Assembly: GCA_032716605.1 (NCBI GenBank)
Contig: CM064509.1
Span: 34,230,414-34,294,413 of the forward strand
Direction: 5' to 3'
Length of the DNA: 64,000 bases
From: Paralithodes platypus
Lineage: Eukaryota > Arthropoda > Malacostraca > Decapoda > Lithodidae
The stretch's first letter is position 1. Every line of letters begins with the position of its first letter. Position numbers and translations under genes: made by a program. This document shows positions 1-9,000 of this stretch, piece by piece. The notes beneath the pieces are model-generated. The model was not told the DNA's origin, made no database searches, and saw only the letters and a program-made list of their open reading frames with translations.

Positions 1-232
1 ATGCCAAGCCTGGGCAACTTGACCTAGCAATTTATGACAAATGCCTAATGTTCATGGCCACCCATTCACGGGAATTACGGCGTCTAGCAAAAAAACAAAA
101 AAACAAAAAACATACAGTACATAAATTTAAAGACTGAGTGCTGCACACGAAGTACGGTTCCGGTCTCATGTCCTAATGGCGGCACTCCAGGCAACCCTGT
201 TAGGAGCTGCCTCACTTATCAGGTTCTTTGAT
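1..232. other. Flanking sequence, no gene seen
   Basis: This is the left flank of the piggyBac insertion. It holds a short A-rich stretch near 90-112 and no reading frame or repeat that I recognise. Confidence 0.5.
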
Positions 233-236
233 TTAA

Positions 237-268
237 CCCTCGGGATCCGGGGCTCTCAAATGAGGCGA
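237..268 (+). repeat. piggyBac left terminal inverted repeat
   Basis: It begins CCCTCGGGATCCGGGG immediately after TTAA 233-236 and continues to TGAGGC near 261-266. It matches the minus-strand reading of 4162-4196 with only a few differences. Confidence 0.88.
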
Positions 269-671
269 TCGTCGTGTCCGGGGGTATTCCTGAAAAATGG
301 CTATCTTCATAATTCGATATCTACTGATTGAGACCACCTAGAGCAGTCAAGTAAATTGCATAGTGTAGAACCAACCTTTGTCTGTAGAATGGGCGTTGAG
401 TTGACATCGCTACGACAAGTGGTTGCCGAGATATGATGATGGGAATGGAGGTAATTTCCCGCGTATTTTCGCCTGCGTCCGAACACTTCGCCGCGACCCT
501 GGCTAGCACGCACTAAGTCACTCGTTGCTTCGGTGGCTTTTGTACCGGTACACAATATTATGTTTTTATGGAGATAATGTGATATTATTGTGTCATTTAT
601 TACTTGTTCAACCATTATTTGAGTTATATGAAACTTTATATAACATATTTCACTGTTATTGTAATATTATT

Positions 672-1090
672 GTGTCACTTTCACTTTTATTGTAATATTA
701 TTGTGTCACTTTCATTGTTATTACTCTTCTTGTTATGAATTATTGTCATTCTCACTGTTATTATTGAGTTATTATTACTTGTTATACATTTTGTGTCACT
801 TTCACTTACTAGGTTAGAGGCTAGGCTACGCAAGCGTACAGTACCGTACGGTATCATAATTGACACTTGTAATTATTACATTTGGTTGTTTCTTTCACTT
901 AGACATATTGTTATATTGTTTTTAGTGTCACTTTCACTTATTACAGGTTTCACTTATAAATACTTATTGAATAGTTACTCTAATATATAGTTGTTGTGTC
1001 TCTTTCACTTGCACATATTGTTATATTGTTTTTAGTGTCACTTTCACTTGCACATAGTGTTTTATTGTTTTAGTGTCGCTTTCACTAGTG
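672..1090 (+). repeat. Interspersed GTGTCACTTTCACT motif array at piggyBac left end
   Basis: About seven copies of GTGTCACTTTCACT or one-base variants lie near 672, 703, 793, 925, 996, 1035 and 1073, separated by AT-rich TTATTG-type spacers. The array sits between the left inverted repeat and the 3' end of the transposase, so it belongs to the element. It may be a protein-binding array or a degenerate minisatellite. Confidence 0.7.
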
Positions 1091-1109
1091 TTCTCAGGGT
1101 CTGTTTCAC

Positions 1110-4005
1110 TTAGAAGTTTACCAGGATGTGGAAATCATCGTGGCAAGGCGTGATGCACAGTGCTACCTGACATTCCTGGCACTGATACGAGGTTTTGGTG
1201 TTTTTCTGGGGTCTTCGGGTGGTGTGGCTGCAGACATGGCACCGTTTCTGGGTCTTGCGACCAGCAGCTACTGGAAGGCCGACGATCCTGTGCTTCTTGT
1301 GGTGTTCGGAAGCGTATGTGCGGTCCATGGTGCCAACTCCTGGCATATGTTGAGCTCGTGGGGAATCCTCAGGCACGGCATATTCCCCAATGAGATCCAG
1401 AATGAGCTGTTTCTGGAATCTCCGAAGGTTGGTGTACTTCCTCTGCATTGTGGGGCTTATCAGCTTGTACAGGTTGTACGAGTTCAGCACAGACACATCC
1501 ATCATGTGCAGGAAGAACTTCTTATACCACCTGCAGGAGGTCCGCAGGCAGTCGATGAAGCCGACCTGCATGTCTGACTTGTCAACCAGACGCATGTTTA
1601 TGTTGTAGTCCATAACTGCGTCTGGCTTCATGATGGGCTCCCTGGTCCTGTGGTTGACTTTGCCAGAATCAAGGTTGCCCTTGTGGATGGTGCTGATCAT
1701 GTTGACCTTCCTTTGGTCGTGCCAATGGATTGCCAGCATCGGACCATGTTGCTTGAGGAAGATGTTCTTCTTCTTGGTCTTTTGGGGGAATTCCGGCATG
1801 TTCTTCCTCGTCCCCCGTACTGTGCCCACAGTCTGGGTTTGCTGCCTGTTCAGGTACTTGGTGAGGATGGGGGACGTATAATAGTTGTCCGTGTAGAGTA
1901 TGTGGTTCTTGTTGAAGTAGCGATCCATCATCGCCTTCACCACTGCTCCACCGAACCCTATTTCTTGATCTGCAAGAACCTCACCCTCCTTCCCACTGTA
2001 GACAATGAAGTCCAGCACATAACCCGTCTTACAGTCACAGAGGACGAAGAGCTTGATGCCGAATTGATGTCTCTTGAATCGTATGTACTGCCGGAAGTGA
2101 AGGTTCCCCCGGAACAGCACAAGAGACTCGTCGATCACAACCTTTTGAAAAGGCTTCAAGAATGTGGAAAACTTGGCCTTCATCATGTCGTAGAATCCCC
2201 TTATCTTCCACAGGCGGTCTGTTCGGTGTACATTGGTGTTGGTAACGAAGTGCAGGTTACCAAGTATGGCGAAGTAGCGGTCCCGGGACATAAGTTTGCC
2301 AAAAGCAGGTGTGGCAATTATGTCGCCTGTGATCCAGTAGTTGCCAGCCGATGCTTCTTCACATGTGCCATGAGCATGGTCAGTGCTATGAACACATACA
2401 TTTGGGTAATGGTGACAGGCTTCCAGGCCTTCATGTGGGAACTATGGGTTTTGCCGCAGAGGTGGTCACTGAGGGCCTGCTGCTTATTGGTCTCATCGAC
2501 AACATATGACATGACATCATTGTCGAAAAAGGCCTTGAATAGCTCGGCAGGAGTTGGGTCCTCCTGGGAAAGATGGATCAATCCCTGCGGCATGTTGGAC
2601 GTCATCGAATGTGGCATCTTGTGGCTGAAAGGTGGCCCCATCCTCCCACGTCCAGACATCAGCATGCCTGGCACGGGGACGGGGACAGGGACGGGCAGCA
2701 GGGGCGGCCGCGGCCACTCCCACGGCCATGCCCACGCTGACCAGCAGGGCCCCTGGCACAGCCACGTCCACGTCCAAGGGCACGGGGACGTCCACGGCCA
2801 CGCCGGGATGCTGGGTCGTCCACCCACTCAGCTTCGTCCACAACAGGGGCGTCTGGCAGGTCATAATTATCAGCCCCAGAATCTGCACCGTGGTCGTCCA
2901 TGTATCTTGAAGGGCGGCCATATTCGTGGGTGTCTTCAGGGTCATAGGTGGGCTCCTGGTCGTCAGTTGGTGGTGATACATCAGGTGGCGACTGCTGGCG
3001 TGGGCGGCTAGTGGGTGGTGAAGGTGACCTAGTTGGATCTGAAGTTTTTGGCGACGACGAGAGCGTTTTTGGGGCAGTTTAGGGCCTGAGGTGCTGCTTT
3101 GTGCCCCCCCCTGTGGCCATGAACAAGACCTTTCTGGAGGTGCGTTGACCACTTGCACCACTTGTTGATGGCTGTGGGTCATGCTGGGACAATACCGCAC
3201 CACTTGCACCACTTGTTGATGGCTGTGGGTCATGCTGGGACAATACCGCACCACTTGTTGATGGCTGTGGGTCATGTGGGTACAATACCGCACCACTTGC
3301 ACTACTTGTTGATGGCTGTGGGTCATGCGGGGACAATTCCACACCACTTGCACCACTTGTTGATGGCTGTGGGTCATGCGGGGTCAGTGACGCACCAGCC
3401 GCGGGTGAGGAGGTCCCGGGAGACATAGGAATAGGCCTACCCACACTCGACTCTTCACTATCAGCATCTTCACCTCTTTCCCTTTCGGCCGCCTCCCGTG
3501 CCTGCTTCCTTGCACTATCCAGCACAGCTCTCCTATAAAAATAACTGGCTATTTTTGCCGGGGAAGGAGTCTCCACAGCCGACGCCGGGGTCGCAAGCGT
3601 GTGCGTCGTGTCACGTTCACGTGATGCGGGTAGAACACTTCCCATTTCACTAACATTTTCATCACCTTCATGATGTTCACCGCATCCAACATTGTCATCA
3701 TTATCGTCATCATTATCATCATCACCATCGTCATCATCAGTGCTATGAAAGCCCTGGAATTCTTCGCCATCTTCCACTTCATCAACATCTTCACTAACCA
3801 CATGCTCTTCGTCAAAATCACTCGCAATCTCAATCTCACTAAGTTCATCACTATCGTCACTTAACTCTTTTAGTACACGTGCAACACCACCGGGACTTAG
3901 GAATGCTTTCTTGGTCCTTTTAGCCTTGCCTTTCTTAGGCATACGGGTCGCGGCGGCGGGCGGCGATTCGGACACAGCAATTTTTTTCGGGTTAACTCCA
4001 GCCAT
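1110..4005 (-). pseudogene. piggyBac transposase (DDD), frameshifted
   Basis: The catalytic part is a 393-residue minus-strand frame (2291 down to 1110). It has the DDD triad of the DDE_Tnp_1_7 family: D54 in VVIDESL (codon 1887-style coordinates 2130-2132), D135 in YTDNYYTS (1887-1889) and D237 in MRLVDKSD (1581-1583). A Cys/His-rich tail follows (CHVCSHTTR, YQCQECQ, CHDDFH), as in piggyBac C-terminal zinc domains. The preceding DDE-domain start (MSYVVDETN, ending HRLATTGSQAT) lies in another frame at 2318-2827, and reading through in the catalytic frame gives NYWITGDIIATPAFGKL, so about one base is missing near 2340-2350. The acidic N-terminal region (D/E-rich, 3079-4005) is in a further frame. 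I chose ATG at 4003-4005 because the upstream in-frame Met at 4266 lies outside the element. The several shifts indicate a dead gene, unless they are assembly errors. Confidence 0.88.
3150..3395 (-). repeat. In-frame coding minisatellite inside the transposase N-terminus
   Basis: Five copies of a unit containing GTTGATGGCTGTGGGTCATG start at 3164, 3215, 3257, 3308 and 3359, spaced 51, 42, 51 and 51 bp. All spacings are multiples of three, so on the minus strand it encodes a Pro/Ser/Thr-rich repeat (HDPQPSTSGASG). It probably forms a disordered linker. Confidence 0.85.
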
Positions 4006-4116
4006 CTTGGATGCGAGATAAGAACTGATGCTGCCTGGTAGTTTGTGCTTGGTGGCGCTGCGGTCACCCACGCACAAAAAAAAATCCGCCCGCGCAATTT
4101 GAACGCTTTGATTTTG

Positions 4117-4196
4117 ATTTTGCCTCCATATGAGGCCTCCCGTACTCCTAACCAAAATACGTTTTGCCTCATATGAGGCCTCCCGGATTCCAAGGG
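4117..4196 (-). repeat. piggyBac right terminal inverted repeat with duplicated subterminal copy
   Basis: The outer copy at about 4162-4196 ends GGATTCCAAGGG next to TTAA. A second partial copy of the same word (TGCCTC, then ATATGAGGCCTCCCG) lies just inside at about 4120-4150. Repeated subterminal motifs are common transposase-binding arrangements in piggyBac elements; that role is inferred here. Confidence 0.8.
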
Positions 4197-4200
4197 TTAA

Positions 4201-4733
4201 GACCAGACTGCAAAGCCTGATCCCACGTCTTTCTTCGTCCGCCCATTGGTGCAGCTCCCTCCACATTCATGGACTTGCATCTTTTCACCCAGCTTAGTTC
4301 ATCCATCCTCTCTACATGTCCAAACTATCCAAGCCTGCTAGTACATATCTCATCGCTGATACTCTTGATGCCTAACCTTCTCCTTAGCTCTTCACTTGAT
4401 ATCCTATCTTGTAGTTTGGCACCACACATCCATCTCACCATTCTCATCTCATTGTGTTCCATTCTGTTGATATCATCTGCTTTGACAGGTCAAGTTTCTG
4501 AAGCATATGTCATTGCGTGACATGAAGCGTACACCTTTCCTTTCAAGGGGAGAGGGAGTCTTCTCATGGTGAGCAGTGGAAAAAGTTCTCTAAACTTTCC
4601 CCAGCCTCATCTTATTCTGGCGATAGTGGCAGCCTCAGCCCCACCACCGGCAGAGATGGTATCACCCAAGTAGCAAAACTTGTCCGCAATCTCTAGTGCG
4701 TCATTGCCAAAGTTAACACTCTCGAGCCTAATC
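4201..4733 (-). pseudogene. Non-LTR retrotransposon RT C-terminal fragment
   Basis: Minus-strand translation gives blocks typical of the C-terminal part of LINE polymerases: DKFCYLGDTISAGGG (about 4640-4690), KFRELFPLL, then LKGKVYASC, SETWPVK and FGHVERMDELSWVK (about 4285-4325). A TGA interrupts after ARIR and a TAG replaces the Trp before FGHVERMD, so it is inactive. The fragment directly abuts the right TTAA of the piggyBac, so the transposon landed in or beside it. The same family appears in pieces at 37.9-39.2 kb. Confidence 0.8.
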
Positions 4734-6107
4734 AGACGAGTTAACCACTTCATGAGAAACTCGTAATTCAATTATGCACATTATTTCTGTGTATAAGATC
4801 ACAGCACAGAGAGGAACAGAAGTTATGTGGGCAACTCTACATATATGCATGTGTGTATGCGTGCGTGCGTGGGTGTATTGGGGGGAGGCAGAGATTTGGA
4901 TGGTTAGATGGTTATAGATAGGCAGATAGATCAAGAGAGAGAGAGAGAGAGAAAGTTAATCCAGTGATGTGGAAGAATAATTCCTTTTGTCATTATCTAT
5001 CTATATGCTCATGCCCAATCCCCACTGTAATTAAAAAAAAAAAAAAATCTAGAAGGCTTGTATCAAATTGTACTTCACTTTGGTACTAATTTTGGAAGAT
5101 TGTGACTAGTGTTGCTTCGAGATGTAAGCTGTGATGGTATTTGCCTCCATCCATGTGGGGTTTTAGCCTTCCTGATAGAGCTCCATTGTGGCTAAAAGTT
5201 TACCTCTTCCCTTTCTTGTGGGAATTTTTGTTAACATTCTCTAAATACTAGTGAATTCCTCTTGAATAGCTACTGCTTTTGAGAAATTAAAACAAGTCAT
5301 TATGATAATTATTCTTATTGTTATAATTAATGGAAAGCATGCTAACTAGGAAGTTTCAGGTTCTCCTTTCTGGCCATACCCCTAAATGCATTTGTACAGG
5401 AGATGGCTTGAGGATCACTGAAGATCAAGACTAAGATGGTGGCAATACTGTTTTTGTTTTGCCGTTTCCTTTGACTGCATATACGAATACAGTATGTTGT
5501 CTCCTAATCACTTGATTTTGTGGTCCACTTTTTGTTCACAGTATGTTTACTATTGGTTTCTTGTATGTACAGTCACAGTCTTTAATTTTTATAATTTATG
5601 AAGCCTCGAACTGATTAAATAAACCTCAGAAATGCAAATAACAAGGAAGGAATTAGTAAGGATATTCAAGCCAGATATAGCTTCAAACATTAATTACATG
5701 GCTTTGCACAAAGTGGTTTTGCTCTAGCACGGGTACCCCAAATGTGACGAGTCACCTGTAACACATTATTTCTCTGCTCTAACACGGTTTGCCTCAGCTT
5801 GGGGAACGCCACTGACTCAGTTTCCCTTCCCACCCGTGTTGAGGCGGACAAAACTGTGCGGTCCAAGTGTATTTTATGTGCCAGCCCACCCTTACCTACC
5901 TTTTTGTTGCCATTTTGATATCCTATTTTATGCATATAGTATGTGAAGTATGGTTGAGTATTGCTTGGTCCGTATTTTGAGTGATTTGTGTCAGGTTTTA
6001 GGGTGGTGAAGGATTAAAAAGGGGACTTTGGGCAAGTTGCTGGGCCAACATATGCTTTATGTAACATGGTGTCATGGCAGGATGAATTAAGTGTTACCCG
6101 AGGGTCA
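4734..6107. other. No gene recognised
   Basis: AT-rich non-coding DNA. It contains a short GA run near 4937-4952 and an A-tract at 5033-5047. The GTATGCGTG-type stretch near 4850-4925 loosely resembles the outer arm of the 6.1-7.7 kb inverted repeat. No supported gene or RNA. Confidence 0.4.
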
Positions 6108-6572
6108 ACTGTATATCTATCTAACCATGCACATCTCTCCCTCCACCCAATACCTACACATACATGCAACAGCACAATAGTGACTTGCCACAATACAGCC
6201 CAAACATGTCACCATGTGGCTGATGTTGGTATGTCGCTAACAGTGTTTCAGCAAGATTTAACAAAGTCCCTTTGAAGCACCTGCACCTGGCGAATCAGCA
6301 ACAAATCAGCCCCCACCATGCTACAAGAAGGCAACAACAAGAAATCACCGCAACTGGGGTGTGCACATACATACATACACTTACATGTACACGCATACAT
6401 ATACATACCGTACAGAGAGAGCGAGACAGACACACAGACATGATAGATAGGGATGAAGTTATATATGAATGTCTCCAGTTCCATGTATCCCGCAGCTACC
6501 ATGAGGCTGAAGCTTACTAAATAGGATGAACGGTGGCCCAGACTTACATAATCTCCCTTTTAGTCGCCTCTT
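6108..6572 (+). repeat. Left arm of long inverted repeat
   Basis: This arm matches the reverse complement of 7120-7655 along most of its length. Shared landmarks include CATCTCTCCCTCCACC, CACCTGGCGAATC, CATACCGTACAGAGAGAG, CCGCAGCTACCATGAGGCTG and ATAGGATGAACGGTGGCCCA. The arms differ by small indels and by a CA/TA-rich microsatellite, so they are old or independently inserted copies. Confidence 0.8.
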
Positions 6573-6837
6573 ACGATACGCAGTAGACACGTGGGACACA
6601 TTCTTATTTTTCCTCTACCACATGGGTAGAGACCCCCTTAGCCCCCTGGGGGGGTTTGGGGAGCTTACAACCCCTGTGACTATACTTATGTGTCTATAGT
6701 GTTGAGAGCCGATCTGAAAAGTCGCCGACAACTTTTATTCCCTATTTTGTTACTTGGACCATCATCCAATTGGGTTGATTGCCTGTCTAATCCTAGTGAT
6801 ACCATGCTTGATTACCAGAGTCGGCTCACCCTGGATC

Positions 6838-6935
6838 CTTCGGGGGCCCGAGCATCTGGCGCGGCTTCGGTCAACCGGATTTGGAACTGCTTGGAGTAGG
6901 ACAGACAGTCTAGGGAACTACAACAACAACAACTT
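6838..6935 (+). repeat. 3' end of (CAA)n-tailed SINE-like family
   Basis: This contains GGGGGCCCGAGCATCTGG, CGGCTTCGGTCAACCGG, GACAGTCTAGGGAACTAC and then a CAA run. The same block ends the elements at 17.9 kb and 18.7 kb. It is 5'-truncated or divergent and lies in the centre of the inverted-repeat pair. Confidence 0.7.
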
Positions 6936-7119
6936 GAGTTGGAAGGTCTTGTTTTTGTTTTTTTATTCTGGAGAGTTAACGCACTCCCATGTTATGACTT
7001 TTACTTTTACAAGAGTGATCATTCTTTATGCTCCTCTGATGATGTCCTTGAATTTACATTGGTTGCCCTACCAAATTTGCATATCAATTATCACTTTCCT
7101 CTTTATATTTAAGATAACT

Positions 7120-7655
7120 ATATAAGAGGCGTCTAAAAGGGGGATAACATAAGTCTGGGCCACCGTTCATCCTATTTGGTCCATTTCAGCCTCATGGTAG
7201 CTGCGGGACATCATTGTGCCAAATCCAACCTCTGGAATGACTGCTCTTGCCCTGAAGGGCTCCCTTTGGATATTTTGAGTGGTTTTATGCTTGCATGGAA
7301 CTGGAGACTTATAAGTAATTATTCCCCCTATGTATCATGTCTGTGTCTGTCTTTCTCGCTCTCTCTGTACGGTATGTTAATGAATGTTTGTTTATATGTA
7401 TATATGTGTAGCAGTTACAGTGATTTATTTTTGCTGCCTTGTAGTACGGTGGGGACTGGTGTGGTGCAGATTCGCCAGGTGAAGGTGCCTCGGGGGAACT
7501 TTGATGAGTCTTACTGAGACACTGTTAGCGCTATACCAACAACGGCAACTGTGGTGACATGATGGGGCTGTGTTGTGACAAGTTTTTGTTGTACTGTTGT
7601 ATGTATGTGTATGTATTCGGTGGAGGGAGAGATGTAGATGGGTAGATAGATGGAT
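7120..7655 (-). repeat. Right arm of long inverted repeat
   Basis: Reverse-complement partner of 6108-6572. Together with a spacer of about 550 bp it makes a structure of about 1.55 kb. It is either one foldback element or two copies of a repeat in opposite orientation; no target duplication is obvious at the outer edges. Confidence 0.78.
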
Positions 7656-8227
7656 CCTCTGGACTTGATATTACTTAGTCAGTGCTGTAGCATTTGTGAT
7701 GATGCTTTGATTTTCCTCCTGGTTATGTTTATTTGGATCTGGCTAGAGGAGATGTTTCTGTAGGGCTGGTAGGAAAGCCATTGTTCTTACTTTTACAAAG
7801 CCTGAAAAAGACGGCTCAGAATCCCTCCGTTATTGACTTATTGTGCCTACATCTTACCATTATATAGTGTTGGAAATAATGATGAGCTAGTGGTTGGTGC
7901 ACTTCTTGAAACTAATTCCATTCTCTCTCCATGTCAATCTTCTTTTCATAGGAGGTGCTCTAAAGGTGCTCTTGTTTGCTTTGAGGCATCTGTTTATGAA
8001 GCCTTTACCTGCTGACATCATCTCGTCTGTGTTTAGTTTTATTTAGAGATGTCATGTGCTTAATGCTGCATGAAAGTGTTGTATTTCTTAGCAACTGCAT
8101 GGGTGTGGAGAGGTACCCTGGCTGTTTTTGTTTATATTAATGTTTGTGGCACCATATGCATCGGATCAGTGTGGATTTGATCTTGTCTGATGTCCTCTAC
8201 AGGAGCTTGGTTATCCTCAGGGTAGTT
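7656..8227. other. No gene recognised
   Basis: Non-coding sequence with no repeat or motif that I can support. Confidence 0.4.
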
Positions 8228-8340
8228 GTTATTGTTGTTGTTGTCGTTCCCTAAGCTGCCTGGCCGAACAGCCCCGAGTCTCTAAGGAAGGCCATGGCCA
8301 CGGTCGGGCTTTCCCACAGAGCTCTCAAGGAGGGTAGTGT
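8228..8340 (-). repeat. (CAA)n-tailed SINE-like fragment, minus strand
   Basis: It starts with a GTT-rich run and reads GCCTGGCCGAACAGCCCCGA on the plus strand. The complement, GACTCGGGGCTGTTCGGCC followed by a CAA run, matches the 3' end of the 17.9 and 18.7 kb copies. It is a 5'-truncated copy. Confidence 0.65.
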
Positions 8341-8979
8341 TACACTGTTATCACCATTAGGACATGAGACTGAAACCATCCCTCTTATGGATCACACTGT
8401 TTTTAAACTGTGTGTTTGCATGTGTAATTGGCCCTTGAGTAATAAGTCAGTTTTATGCAAAACCCTGTTACAGGTGAAAAAGGATTATTGGTGCAATATA
8501 GAGCCCTAATTGGTGCCTGGCCCAAGCCAAACTCACCCATTTTTCCCCTTTTAGTCCAGTCAATCTGTAGTTTGATATGGAAAAAATTGCAACAGAATTT
8601 ATTTTTGCTGTAATGTAATCTACATGTCCTCCTAATCAACATACCAAAAGTGGAGGAAAAAGGAAATGGTGGAAAGTTACCTAATTTGCATAAATCCAAT
8701 ATGGCTGCCAGGCCATTTCCGAAAACCTTAAATTTGCCCTCTTTACTTGTAATTATTGCAATGGGGTGATTTTAGTGTCTACACATATATTTTCAGGGTC
8801 CATAAACATGACTGTAAATATATCTACATGCTTCAAATGATATTTTTTGTCAAATCGAAAATAAATAATATATTTTTGTTGGTTCATGTGGAAGTAATCA
8901 TTGTGTGTTGGATCTCGGTATTTCCCTTTTTAATTGTGCTGCTTTATCATTTTTTAATCATCTACATATTTTTAACAGT
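8341..8979. other. Region upstream of the nuclease/CXC gene, no gene recognised
   Basis: AT-rich. It could hold an intron or promoter of the gene that starts at 9001, but no TATA box or upstream exon can be defended. Confidence 0.35.
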
Positions 8980-8996
8980 CTCCTTTTCTGTTTCAG
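8980..8996 (+). promoter_or_regulatory. Candidate 3' splice acceptor
   Basis: A pyrimidine-rich tract (CTCCTTTTCTGTTTCAG) ends in CAG five bases before the ATGATGGAG start of the large reading frame. It has the form of a metazoan splice acceptor, suggesting an upstream non-coding exon. No donor was identified, so this is inference. Confidence 0.45.
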
Positions 8997-9000
8997 ATGC

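Larger units (their letters stand above)
237..4196 (-). mobile_element. piggyBac-superfamily DNA transposon, near full length
   Basis: The 3,960-bp element is bounded by TTAA at 233-236 and TTAA at 4197-4200, the hallmark piggyBac target duplication. The ends are inverted copies: the left begins CCCTCGGGATCCGGGG and the right, read on the minus strand, begins CCCTTGGAATCCGGGA. Both continue into a CTCATATGAGGC-like subterminal word. Inside is a minus-strand transposase with the three piggyBac aspartates. The ends look structurally competent, while the transposase is frameshifted, so this copy is probably non-autonomous now. Cut-and-paste at TTAA is established for the superfamily; current mobility is not shown here. 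Confidence 0.93.

Noticed and set aside
1128..3011. Long plus-strand reading frames (149 and 453 codons) across 1.1-3.0 kb
   Set aside because: They are antisense to the piggyBac transposase, whose minus-strand frame has clear catalytic motifs.
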